A stretch of 54,720 bases of DNA from Cryptobacterium sp. CAG:338 (lineage in GTDB: Bacteria > Actinomycetota > Coriobacteriia > Coriobacteriales > Eggerthellaceae). Positions 17,536 through 25,387 of the stretch are shown here, piece by piece. The notes beneath the pieces are model-generated. The model was given only the letters and a program-made list of their open reading frames with translations, had not been told where the DNA came from and ran no database searches. The translations under genes and the position numbers were made by a program. Every line of letters begins with the position of its first letter. Within the stretch, counting starts at the first letter, position 1. The stretch spans positions 3,637-58,356 of the forward strand of contig FR896039.1 in assembly GCA_000435475.1 (NCBI GenBank), given 5' to 3'.

Positions 17536-17958
17536 CTATATATATGCTCCTGTTGTGGTCATATGCAGACGTCCTGTTTTAACGCCTTTCGTACCAATAA
17601 TCAGATTGGCAATGTCCTGGACCAATCCTGTTTCTCCCTTGAGGACTATTACCTCAAGACAATTTTCTTCATCAACATGCACATGCATTGATGCCACAAT
17701 GGTTTCTAGATAATTGTGCTGAATTTGATGAAGTTTCTCCTGCAAGTCATTGGCGTGATGGCTATACACAATCGTTAGCGTTCCCATGACAATTCGTCCA
17801 GGCATAGAGCATTCGTCTTCGACTAAGGCATCGCGGACCAAATCGCGCACTACCTCACTTCGATTCTTCGCTAATCCTCGGCGAGCTACCAAATGATCAA
17901 ACTTAACGAGCAAGTCTTCAGGCATCGCCACCGAAAAACGCATGAGATCATTACTCAT
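17536..17958 (-). CDS. nikR: nickel-responsive regulator NikR
   Basis: Ribbon-helix-helix/ACT-type repressor, 140 residues. The RHH DNA-binding region is residues 5-47 (MRFSVAMPEDLLVKFDHL). The four nickel ligands of the family are in place: H81, then H92-x-H94, then C100 in MHVHVDEENC. It lies 68 bases before hypE, so nickel supply and maturation of the nickel enzyme are probably controlled together. GAGGAT precedes the ATG. No confident GTATGA-N16-TCATAC operator could be found upstream. Confidence 0.95.
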   Translation of the reverse strand: MSNDLMRFSVAMPEDLLVKFDHLVARRGLAKNRSEVVRDLVRDALVEDECSMPGRIVMGTLTIVYSHHANDLQEKLHQIQHNYLETIVASMHVHVDEENCLEVIVLKGETGLVQDIANLIIGTKGVKTGRLHMTTTGAYI

Positions 17959-17990
17959 TTTATCCTCGTCTTCTCGAATGACAGCAATCG

Positions 17991-18245
17991 CTAAACAAGG
18001 CTTACCGTAACGCCACTTGCATTTTGGGCATCATCTTCAAGAGCGTCTTTTGCATCGTCAAGCGTTGCGCGTACCTCATCCAAGAGGGCCTGTACCTGAT
18101 GAAGTTTTTCTCCTACCGTTTCAAATCCCGCATCGGAAGCATTGTGGGCAAGCGTATGAGCCCAGCGACGCTCAAGCTTAATGTGATCGTCAATCTGATC
18201 TATCATTTGCTCAAACTGACCCGTGTTGATCCCGTTCGTGCACAT
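17991..18245 (-). CDS. small helical protein ahead of nikR, unknown function
   Basis: 84 residues from the ATG at 18245, chosen over an in-frame ATG eight codons earlier because AGGAGGT sits at ideal spacing before it. The body is helical and acidic (DQIDDHIKLERRWAHTLAHNAS, then LHQVQALLDEVRATLDDAKDALEDD). Three His and one N-terminal Cys could bind metal, but no known motif is formed. It is 32 bases from nikR and probably belongs to the same operon as nikR and hypE. A role in nickel handling is only a guess. Confidence 0.7.
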   Translation of the reverse strand: MCTNGINTGQFEQMIDQIDDHIKLERRWAHTLAHNASDAGFETVGEKLHQVQALLDEVRATLDDAKDALEDDAQNASGVTVSLV

Positions 18246-18468
18246 AAAAAACCTCCTATAGTATTTCAACAGATGCCTGCTGATTTTGCTGTATTTGACT
18301 TATTACCTTGTCGTTTTTATTACTAATATTTGCTATACCTGTAATATCATGCTTATACCGTATCAGTGTGAAGAATTTCGTAATTGGTATTATTTTTTAT
18401 AATTTCATCTGACCTTTAGACGGTCTATTCTTTTAGGCAAATTTGCAAAGAAAGAAGGTGGCGAAACG

Positions 18469-18942
18469 ATGACCGATTCCCCTTATAGCGCTATCCGTCA
18501 CCAACAAATATCAGCTTTCCCTGGAGAATTTTCCGGAAGCGAAGAAGCTCTCTTTTGCGTGGTAAGTTCCAAACCCCTATCCTCTCAAGCCCACGATGCC
18601 CTCGTCGCATCAGCTCAGTCATTGGGCTACCATTCCCGCCAGCTTGCTTTCATCATTCTTGCAACCCAAGCAGATACTGCACCCGCACTAAGCACTCAAC
18701 CTAAAGACCTCTTTCTCGTTCTTGAAGCGGTGGATCCCTTCGCCATAGTACTAACCGATCATCATGCTGTTGAAGTTGCTTCTTCGGCTTACAATGTTCC
18801 CCTTACCTTAGAGCAGCGAGAGTTATTACTCGGACACGGATGCTGTTGTTTTGAATCCTTTGAGGAACTCTTAAAAACCACTGAAGGCAAACAGAAAGCA
18901 TGGAAGTGCTTAAAGACGTTACCTCTGCTTTCGGTTTTGTAA
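18469..18942 (+). CDS. hypothetical protein, orphan
   Basis: 157 residues preceded by GAAAGAAGGTGG at good spacing before the ATG. No family recognised. There is no signal peptide or membrane segment. The first half (SEEALFCVVSSKPLSSQAHDALVASAQSLGY) and the middle (DLFLVLEAVDPFAIVLTDHHAVEVASSAY) look like alternating strands and helices of a Rossmann-like or uracil-DNA-glycosylase-like fold; this is a resemblance in pattern only. A CCC motif (HGCCCFESF) near the C-terminus stands out. It is a single-gene unit facing away from the nickel group. Confidence 0.65.
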   Translation: MTDSPYSAIRHQQISAFPGEFSGSEEALFCVVSSKPLSSQAHDALVASAQSLGYHSRQLAFIILATQADTAPALSTQPKDLFLVLEAVDPFAIVLTDHHAVEVASSAYNVPLTLEQRELLLGHGCCCFESFEELLKTTEGKQKAWKCLKTLPLLSVL

Positions 18943-19177
18943 CCTTAATCTCTTAGAAACCATCCAACTCATCAAATCTTTGTGACATTCAAGCAGTGGC
19001 TCTTGAGAAATGGTATTCTTGCCTGAAAAGCTACATTTTCACACGAGAGTCTTTAAGCTGAGTAGTTCTCCTCTCTAGAGAAAACATCGCTACGTTTCTT
19101 TAGCAAAGGTTCTGGACGGGCGCTTGAAGTTCTCTTGCTTGCTTTGATTTGCGTTTGTTTCCTTGGAAGGTGTTTCT
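18943..19177 (+). other. intergenic region before galE
   Basis: 235 bases separating the orphan gene from galE. No riboswitch or clear hairpin could be assigned. GGAAGG at 19165-19170 is the galE ribosome-binding site. Confidence 0.4.
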
Positions 19178-20305
19178 ATGTCAAATAAAAGCTTAGCCGC
19201 TCCTCATGAGTCTCAGACTATTTTAGTAACAGGCGGGGCAGGATTTATTGGTAGCCACACAAGCGTTGAGTTACTTGAACAGGGATATCGCATTGTTATC
19301 TTTGATGACCTCTCCAATTCAAGCAGCGTTGCAGTTGATCGTATTCGTGAGTTGACAGGCGCTACTGAAGAATCTTGTTCTTTCGTGCAGGCTTCCATTC
19401 TCGACCGCGAAGCACTCGAGAAGGTATTTAACGACCACGATATTGCGGCCATTATTCATTTTGCAGGATTTAAGGCTGTTGGTGAATCCACTCAAAAGCC
19501 CCTCGAATACTACTGGAACAATGTAGCGGGATCCCTGGTGTTGTTCGATGTTGCCCGTTCCCATGGAGTTAAAAATGTAATCTTTTCTTCCTCGGCAACG
19601 GTATACGGGGAGCCTGAGATGATTCCTATTACCGAAGAATGCCCCAAACATGAATCCACTAATCCTTACGGCGAAACCAAATCTATGCTCGAGCGCATTT
19701 TGACCGACTTCTATCGCGCTGATGATGAATGGAACGTAGTACTTCTTCGCTACTTCAACCCTATTGGTGCTCACGTTTCTGGGCGTATTGGTGAAGACCC
19801 AAAAGGCATTCCAAACAATCTGCTTCCCTATGTCGCACAAGTAGCAACTGGCAAGCTGGAGTGCATTCAGGTATTCGGCGATGACTACCCCACACCTGAT
19901 GGAACAGGAGTTCGCGACTATATTCATGTAGTAGATTTAGCGCGCGGCCATGTAAAGGCACTTGATTATATGGCTGGAAAGGTAGGCACAGGAAAAGCTA
20001 TCGGACTGGGATCTATCGAAGGAAAAGCTGCAGCAGACGGAACCCGTAGCGGAGTAGCCATCTTTAATCTTGGAACTGGTACAGGTTCAAGCGTTTTAGA
20101 TGTTATCCATGCGTTCGAAAAAGCATGTGGTAAAGAACTTCCTTACAAGATTTGTCCTCGTCGACCTGGCGATATCGCCACCAATTATGCTGCTTGCGAC
20201 AAAGCTCGCGACGAATTAGGCTGGGTTGCTGAATACGATTTAGCTCGCATGTGCGAAGATGCCTGGCGTTGGCAGAGCAATAATCCTAATGGGTATAACA
20301 GCTAA
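19178..20305 (+). CDS. galE: UDP-glucose 4-epimerase
   Basis: Short-chain dehydrogenase-type epimerase interconverting UDP-glucose and UDP-galactose; 375 residues from the ATG at 19178, which has GGAAGG seven bases upstream. The NAD fold starts with ILVTGGAGFIGSHTSVELL, the catalytic pair is in the SSSATVYG and NPYGETK (YxxxK) segments, and RYFNPIGAH is the usual galE motif. The extra length against the typical 330-340 comes from an insertion near 267-295 (GTGKAIGLGSIEGKAAADGTRSG), which varies in homologs. It is monocistronic. Confidence 0.96.
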   Translation: MSNKSLAAPHESQTILVTGGAGFIGSHTSVELLEQGYRIVIFDDLSNSSSVAVDRIRELTGATEESCSFVQASILDREALEKVFNDHDIAAIIHFAGFKAVGESTQKPLEYYWNNVAGSLVLFDVARSHGVKNVIFSSSATVYGEPEMIPITEECPKHESTNPYGETKSMLERILTDFYRADDEWNVVLLRYFNPIGAHVSGRIGEDPKGIPNNLLPYVAQVATGKLECIQVFGDDYPTPDGTGVRDYIHVVDLARGHVKALDYMAGKVGTGKAIGLGSIEGKAAADGTRSGVAIFNLGTGTGSSVLDVIHAFEKACGKELPYKICPRRPGDIATNYAACDKARDELGWVAEYDLARMCEDAWRWQSNNPNGYNS

Positions 20306-20354
20306 ACGGGTGAACAGAAGCTTGATTACGTAGAGCTTCATAGATTCTTATAAA

Positions 20355-20552
20355 AGACCTCTGCAAAACTTTTTTCAAGCTCAGCAAATCTTTATTCAGA
20401 TTTCTTTAAAGGCGACAGGACGTAGCGAACAAAACGCACGCACTTTCGCCTTTTCCTTTCATATCTTTCTTGCTAATCGGAGGCTACGTCTTAAATAACC
20501 TTTAAAGAAATCTGCGATTTGAATGAGCTTTCGAATAATTTTGCAGAGGTCT
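20355..20552. mobile_element. MITE-like 198-bp palindromic element
   Basis: A 14-base perfect terminal inverted repeat (AGACCTCTGCAAAA at 20355-20368 and its complement at 20539-20552) bounds a long imperfect palindrome. Further matching blocks inside, e.g. AGATTTCTTTAAAGG with its complement and GACGTAGC with GCTACGTC, give arms of about 72 bases around a 55-base centre. No ORF is contained. This is the form of a miniature inverted-repeat transposable element. No clear target duplication is seen at the ends. It lies between convergent galE and the HAD gene, where such an insertion is harmless. Confidence 0.7.
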
Positions 20553-20631
20553 AGTCTAACAACTTGCAACTTTCATAGTAGAACCTGCTTGCTACGCTAT
20601 GAAATTCGAATCAACTACGTAAATAACTTTC

Positions 20632-21288
20632 TTACGCAAAATTCAAGATGTCCTTAGGGCTATCAATAAGCTCAGCGGGATTGCCCTGCTTAATCTTTTC
20701 AACAGGTTGGTAACCCCACGTAACTCCTACGGTATACATTCCTGCATTATTACCCGCCAACATATCACCATGAGAATCGCCAAAATAAACGCATTCATCA
20801 GGAGTAAGACCCATTTCCTTTGCACATACCAAAAGACCGGTAGGATCAGGCTTTCGGGGAATATTTGCTGCCTCGCCATGCGATACATCAAACAAACCCG
20901 GGAAATAGCGCTGCTCAACTTCGCGCACCCCTGCTTCAAATTTATTTGACATAATACCCAACTTGATACCTTGTGCTTTGAGGGTACGGAGCGTCTCTTC
21001 CATACTATCGAATGGCTTGGTCAATTTAATACCGTACTCGTCATACAGGTCACAAAACATCTTGAAAGCATGTTGGGCTTTTTCTTCTGAAATCTCTTGG
21101 GGTACCGCCTGCAAAATGAGCGATAAAACACCGTTTCCTACGAAGGTACGAACTTCGTCTTCGGTTCGCGTTGGATACCCTTCACGCTCAAGCACAATGT
21201 TAGTGAGTGCAGCTAAATCAGGCAGCGTGTGTAGAAGCGTACCATCCATGTCAAAAATAAAGCCCTTAAATCCAGAACGAATCATCAC
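20632..21288 (-). CDS. HAD-superfamily phosphatase (phosphoglycolate phosphatase-like)
   Basis: Cytoplasmic haloacid-dehalogenase hydrolase, 218 residues, subfamily I cap. The nucleophile motif is FDMDGTLL with D13 and D15, the second motif is GIMSNKFEAG, and the third is VYFGDSHGDMLAGNNAGM. The sequence pattern is like Gph/PgmB phosphatases; the exact substrate cannot be told. It is 84 bases after phnX on the same strand, separated by a hairpin, so the two HAD genes may share a transcript. Confidence 0.88.
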   Translation of the reverse strand: MMIRSGFKGFIFDMDGTLLHTLPDLAALTNIVLEREGYPTRTEDEVRTFVGNGVLSLILQAVPQEISEEKAQHAFKMFCDLYDEYGIKLTKPFDSMEETLRTLKAQGIKLGIMSNKFEAGVREVEQRYFPGLFDVSHGEAANIPRKPDPTGLLVCAKEMGLTPDECVYFGDSHGDMLAGNNAGMYTVGVTWGYQPVEKIKQGNPAELIDSPKDILNFA

Positions 21289-21307
21289 CCAAATACCCCT
21301 AAATCAT

Positions 21308-21338
21308 CAAAAGGAATGCCATACAAACGTATGGCATT
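21308..21338 (-). terminator. hairpin between phnX and the HAD phosphatase gene
   Basis: AATGCCATAC and GTATGGCATT form a perfect 10-pair stem with a 4-base loop; on the minus strand it is followed by CCTTTTGATG, a weak U-run. It may partly terminate phnX transcription. Confidence 0.55.
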
Positions 21339-21372
21339 AAGCATAAATCTATTATGTGTTCACGAAAAGTTT

Positions 21373-22146
21373 TTAGGCGATCTGCTTTAAAAGCAACGGC
21401 AGCTCTCCCATGGAGCGAATAACCGCATCGGCTCCCGCTTCACGGAAGATTTCTTCAACACGCGCACATTCCTTTTCTTTTTGTTCATCGCTTAAGGCTT
21501 CATACTCTTCCTGCGTCAATGCCATTTCCGAGCTGCCTTCAATAACACCTATCGTAAATGCGCCCGCATTTTTACCTTCCTTGATATCCGAAACAGTATC
21601 GCCCACTTTGGCAATCTCGCTAACAGACGAAATACCAAGTGCCTCCATGTTGCGAAATACCATATAGGGATACGGACGACCTTTGCCCTCAGTTGCATCA
21701 GGAGTGATCATGAAATCAGGCTCATAACCCTGTTCCTTAGCGGCAGGTGCAACAATTGCCATCATTTTGTCGTTATAGCCCGTAGTTGAACCAATTTTGA
21801 TTCCAGCCTCTCGCAAAGCAGCAATAGTACTAAGTACTTCAGGTTTTGGTTCAGCGAAGTTATGCAAAATGGACAGCAAGCGTTCTTCATAGGGTTCGTA
21901 AAGCTTATGAACATCATCTTCGGTAGGCTTTACTCCATGGACACGTTCCCACTCTGCTTCGATTCGCTCCATGTGAAGCATGGTGCGAATATGGTCAATT
22001 TTCAGCATACCCATTGGTTTACGTGTCTCTTCCATCGTGGGTTCTACTCCTGCAGCTTTAAAAGTTTCCATAAATGCCTGCACAGGAGCAAAGCAACCAT
22101 AATCTACCGTGGTGCCCGCCCAGTCAAAAATTACCGCTTTAATCAT
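21373..22146 (-). CDS. phnX: phosphonoacetaldehyde hydrolase
   Basis: Cleaves phosphonoacetaldehyde to acetaldehyde and phosphate, the second step of 2-aminoethylphosphonate degradation; 257 residues. The N-terminus VIFDWAGTTVDYGCFAPV is diagnostic: the nucleophile D8 and the tryptophan before the alanine. K49 in MGMLKIDH is the Schiff-base lysine, at the spacing known in the Bacillus enzyme. KVGDTVSDIKEGKNAG is the third HAD motif. No phnW transaminase or phosphonate transporter is present in the window. Confidence 0.93.
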   Translation of the reverse strand: MIKAVIFDWAGTTVDYGCFAPVQAFMETFKAAGVEPTMEETRKPMGMLKIDHIRTMLHMERIEAEWERVHGVKPTEDDVHKLYEPYEERLLSILHNFAEPKPEVLSTIAALREAGIKIGSTTGYNDKMMAIVAPAAKEQGYEPDFMITPDATEGKGRPYPYMVFRNMEALGISSVSEIAKVGDTVSDIKEGKNAGAFTIGVIEGSSEMALTQEEYEALSDEQKEKECARVEEIFREAGADAVIRSMGELPLLLKQIA

Positions 22147-22482
22147 GCGAGGTTTCCTTCCTTGATAAACGCATAGGCGCTCTTAATCTTGATTTAAGCT
22201 CTACGTACGAATTGACGTTACTTCTGTTTCCGACAAAGCAGTTACTACTAGAAAAGCAGGTATCTACTTCCTAAGTTTTCAAACGGAACGATTGTATCGA
22301 GCGGTATCTTTTTCTTGAGTTAGCGAAATGTTAGCTTTCGACTGAAGATGTGAGTAATTCGTAACACAGGATAATTTCTTTATGCAGATTCACCCTACAA
22401 ATTGGAATATCCACTTTTTAGCGTCAGATCTACGGAATTCCACCTCATCGGTTCGATTCCGTCGCTTAAGTTTCAACCCGAC
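22147..22482. other. intergenic region between phnX and tRNA-Gly
   Basis: 336 bases without a convincing gene. The minus strand has a TACAAT box (about 22291-22296) that may be the phnX -10, with only a weak -35. A GTTAGC direct repeat lies at about 22318-22334. Confidence 0.35.
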
Positions 22483-22518
22483 AAAAGAAAAACGGCAATG
22501 GCGATTAACCATTGCCGT
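22483..22518 (-). terminator. terminator of the tRNA-Gly gene
   Basis: On the minus strand ACGGCAATGG and CCATTGCCGT form a perfect 10-pair stem with a 7-base loop, followed by TTTTCTTTT. It lies immediately after the tRNA. Confidence 0.9.
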
Positions 22519-22529
22519 ACGTTTTTTTT

Positions 22530-22604
22530 TGGAGCGGGCGACGGGAATCGAACCCGCGTCACAAGCTTGGGAAGCTTGGGTAATAACCATTATACGACGC
22601 CCGC
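22530..22604 (-). tRNA. tRNA-Gly (anticodon CCC)
   Basis: The minus strand folds as a tRNA: acceptor GCGGGCG paired with CGCCCGC, D-arm with AATGGTTA, anticodon stem CAAGC/GCTTG around the loop TTCCCAA (anticodon CCC, glycine), and a T-arm with GGGTTCGATTCCC. Discriminator U is followed by an encoded CCA (22530-22532). A TATACT -10 box lies at 22619-22624, so the tRNA starts about 7 bases after the transcription start. Confidence 0.95.
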
Positions 22605-22618
22605 ATTTCAGCGAAAAA

Positions 22619-22624
22619 AGTATA
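22619..22624 (-). promoter_or_regulatory. -10 box of the tRNA-Gly promoter
   Basis: TATACT on the minus strand 14 bases before the tRNA 5' end. The -35 box at 17 bases is poor. Confidence 0.5.
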
Positions 22625-22824
22625 CCGCATGTGACCCTGGGTTTGATAAAAATCCTCCCTGTTTTCAATAATCCTTTCGAGAAGGCTTTCTCTTTGATGT
22701 TTTCATTGCACCATTTAGAGAGCAGAGTATCTTAGGATGCATCTTAAACTTTCATTTATCGTTAATTTGTTCAGTACTAATTCAACGTTTCTTGCGCTAA
22801 TTTACTATTCCGTCTCTTAGCACC

Positions 22825-23880
22825 TCAATCTTCTTCCCAAGGCGTTATTACAATTTTCAGACAATCACCTTCACGTTTTTCGAAGGCTTCATATGCCTCC
22901 AGGATATTGTTAAGACTAAACCGTTTCGAAATAAGACATGAAGTATCGAGTTTCCCTTGCTCAATTAAGGCCATCACCTCATCAAGACCACTCGCATCAA
23001 CACCACCCGTTTTAAAGGTTAAATTTTTCCCATACATAAACGGCAGAGGCAAAACTTGAGGTGCTTCATACATAGCTGAAACGACGACGGTAGCATTTGG
23101 GCGTGCGATTCGCCATGCCATCTCAAAAGTATTCTTCCCTCCCGCAGCTTCGATAACCACATCAGCACCACGACCATGAGTAAGAAGGCGAACTACCGCT
23201 TCTATAGTTTCGAGCGACTCATGTGACGGATTGATAGTTTTGTCCGCCAATCCCTGCTCCGAAGCAATACGAAGACGTCTATCGTCGATATCAAGAGCAA
23301 TAATTTTTTCGGGATTTTTGAGCCGAGCGCACATCATAGTTGTAAGACCTACAGGGCCTGCTCCAATCACCGCAACAGTAGATCCTTCATCAATCTCAGC
23401 AATTCGAGCACCCCACCAACCTGTTGCTAATATATCTCCCAGGAACAAAGCATCTTCATCTTTTAGCGAACGAGGAATGACGGTGCACGCATTATCCGCA
23501 AAAGGAACACGCACATATTCCGCCTGGCAACCATCTATTCGGCACCCTAATTCCCAGCCTCCTTGCTCGCAATTATTTACCCATCCATGTTTGCAGTAAT
23601 AACATTCCCCACAAAAGGTTTCGCAGTTTACCGCTACGCGATCGCCTGGTTTGAGTTTTGAAATTGACGAGCCCACCGATTCAACAAGTCCCACAAACTC
23701 ATGCCCAAGCACCACATCAGGAAGCGCACGCGGTACCGCCCCTTTTAAAATATGCAAATCACTGGTACAGATAGTAGATCGAGTAACCTTGATAATCGCA
23801 TCAGTCGAAAGCATTAATTCTGGCTTTGGTCTGTCTACTAACGAAAGGGAACCTGCCCCATCATGAATTAATGCTTTCAT
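22825..23880 (-). CDS. zinc-dependent alcohol dehydrogenase (MDR family)
   Basis: Medium-chain zinc alcohol dehydrogenase, 351 residues from the ATG at 23880 (AAGAGGTAGGT upstream; an in-frame start 11 codons earlier is worse). Catalytic zinc ligands are in STICTSDLHIL and VVLGHEFVG; the structural zinc is bound by the cysteines of CETFCGECYYCKHGWVNNC. The cofactor fold is VIGAGPVGLTTMMCA with Asp after the second strand (ALDIDDRRL), which favours NAD over NADP. Substrate unknown; fermentative alcohols are plausible. It is monocistronic and divergent from ldh. Confidence 0.9.
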   Translation of the reverse strand: MKALIHDGAGSLSLVDRPKPELMLSTDAIIKVTRSTICTSDLHILKGAVPRALPDVVLGHEFVGLVESVGSSISKLKPGDRVAVNCETFCGECYYCKHGWVNNCEQGGWELGCRIDGCQAEYVRVPFADNACTVIPRSLKDEDALFLGDILATGWWGARIAEIDEGSTVAVIGAGPVGLTTMMCARLKNPEKIIALDIDDRRLRIASEQGLADKTINPSHESLETIEAVVRLLTHGRGADVVIEAAGGKNTFEMAWRIARPNATVVVSAMYEAPQVLPLPFMYGKNLTFKTGGVDASGLDEVMALIEQGKLDTSCLISKRFSLNNILEAYEAFEKREGDCLKIVITPWEED

Positions 23881-24124
23881 ACCTACCTCTTTCCCGTTGT
23901 TTAATCTTTTCAACTTTTAAGTGTTCCTGTATTTGGTTCCATGTATACCTTGATCTTAGTACGTTAATAGTACCTTCTCTTTTTCTTCAAGTTTCGAATC
24001 GCTCTACACCTTTTTAACTAAAGAGCTAATCTCTCAAAGAGTCGTTTGCTCTTAACCAAACGTGGTACCATACTTGCTTCAATACATCACATTCTTGTAA
24101 GACTGCATACGAGGGGGTTTCTTC
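23881..24124. promoter_or_regulatory. divergent intergenic region between adh and ldh
   Basis: 244 bases that should hold both promoters. For ldh, TTGCTC (24037-24042 region) and CATACT at about 17 bases are the best but weak candidates, and GAGGGGG lies before the start codon. Confidence 0.35.
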
Positions 24125-25081
24125 ATGAATAACACTATCTACAACAGAAAAGTTGCAGTAATTGGATGCGGCTTTGTGGGGTCTACTTGCGCTTTTAGTC
24201 TTATGCAATCCAGTTTGTTTTCAGAAATGGTTCTTATTGACGTAAACACCGAACGAGCCGAAGGGGAAGCGCTTGATATCGCTCATGGAGTCCCCTACTA
24301 CAGTCCTATGAATATTTACGCGGGTACTTATAAGGATTTAGCTGATGCATCTATTGTGGTAATCGCTGCAGGTGCGAATCAAAAACCCGGCGAAACTCGC
24401 CTCGACTTACTTCAAACTAATGTCACTATCCTAAAAGAGGTAGTTTCCTCAATCATGGAGCAGAATTTTAACGGCATTATTGTCGTTGTTTCAAACCCTG
24501 TTGATATTCTTACTCAAGTTGTCATGAAGCTCTCAGGTCTCCCAAAAGAGCGGGTAATGGGATCCGGAACTGTTTTGGATAGCGCACGCTTGAAGTACAT
24601 TTTGGGACATACCCTTGACGTAGATCCCCGCCATGTTCATGCCCGCATTATCGGAGAACATGGAGATAGCGAATTAGCTGTGTGGAGTTTGGCAAATATC
24701 TCTGGTATACATATTGATGATTTCTTCCGTCTTCGTGGTTTCGACAATCCTCAGGCGATGAGAAAAGAGATCGAAAACGAAGTTCGTAATAGTGCATATG
24801 AAATCATTAAAAAGAAGCGTGCTACGTATTTCGGTATTGCTCCCTCTGTCACCCGCATCTGCGAAGCGATAATTCGAGATGAGAAGTCAATTATGACCGT
24901 ATCGAACTTTTGGACCGAACTTCAGGGAATACATGATGTGGTTATGAGTATGCCAGCGATCATCGGCAGCTCTGGTGTTGAATATCAAATCCCCTTAAAT
25001 CTCAATGATGAAGAGGCTCTTCATTTAAGAGAATCGGCTCAGACCTTAAGAAATATGATAGATCAAATTTCTTTCGAGTAA
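24125..25081 (+). CDS. ldh: L-lactate dehydrogenase
   Basis: NAD-dependent reduction of pyruvate to L-lactate; 318 residues, normal length. NAD fold VIGCGFVGSTCAFSL, the NAD-selective Asp in LIDVNTERAEGE, and catalytic His in IIGEHGDSELAVWS. The mobile loop reads ANQKPGETRLDL, with Gln at the position that separates lactate (Gln) from malate (Arg) dehydrogenases, so the lactate assignment is well supported. GAGGGGG precedes the ATG. A strong terminator follows at 25290-25325. Allosteric control by fructose-1,6-bisphosphate cannot be told from sequence. Confidence 0.95.
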   Translation: MNNTIYNRKVAVIGCGFVGSTCAFSLMQSSLFSEMVLIDVNTERAEGEALDIAHGVPYYSPMNIYAGTYKDLADASIVVIAAGANQKPGETRLDLLQTNVTILKEVVSSIMEQNFNGIIVVVSNPVDILTQVVMKLSGLPKERVMGSGTVLDSARLKYILGHTLDVDPRHVHARIIGEHGDSELAVWSLANISGIHIDDFFRLRGFDNPQAMRKEIENEVRNSAYEIIKKKRATYFGIAPSVTRICEAIIRDEKSIMTVSNFWTELQGIHDVVMSMPAIIGSSGVEYQIPLNLNDEEALHLRESAQTLRNMIDQISFE

Positions 25082-25289
25082 CTACCCCTACAAAACGAGC
25101 ACCTCAACAAAAAGGTCTGTGAAACACAAAAGATACGGCGGGCCAGAATTCTATTCTCTTACCTGGTATTAGGTGTCGGAATTGGCAACACTTCTTGACC
25201 GCCAAACCGAAATAAATTCCACTTTCTGGCAGCTAACACTTTTTTAGCGCTAACCTGGAATTATCTGCACTTTTTGGTTATTAACTTTA
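25082..25289. other. 3' flank of ldh, no gene seen
   Basis: About 208 bases with three loosely related AT-rich phrases (CAACACTTCTTG, TAACACTTTTTT, TGCACTTTTTGG) but no coding pattern. With the terminator and flank this makes a 306-base gene-free stretch. Confidence 0.4.
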
Positions 25290-25325
25290 AATAGGCTAGA
25301 AGCAAAAGCTTCTAGCCTATTTTCG
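25290..25325 (+). terminator. rho-independent terminator of ldh
   Basis: A perfect 14-pair stem (25290-25303 with 25308-25321) and an AAAA loop, followed by TTTCG. It could also serve the convergent M28-like gene on the minus strand. Confidence 0.85.
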
Positions 25326-25387
25326 TAATTCGAATTCCTATGTCATGTCTCTTCAGTGAATAAGAGAACTCGGTGCAAAATTTTGCA

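Noticed and set aside
18326..18468. Possible NikR operator in the ATAC-rich stretch before the 157-residue gene
   Set aside because: The ATAC words are direct, not inverted, and do not match the GTATGA-N16-TCATAC arrangement.
19163..19177. Earlier in-frame TTG start for galE
   Set aside because: It would place the SD inside the gene; the ATG at 19178 has the correct spacing.
22440..22465. A T-arm-like phrase GGTTCGATTCCG next to the real tRNA
   Set aside because: No acceptor, D or anticodon arm can be formed around it, so it is chance or a remnant.
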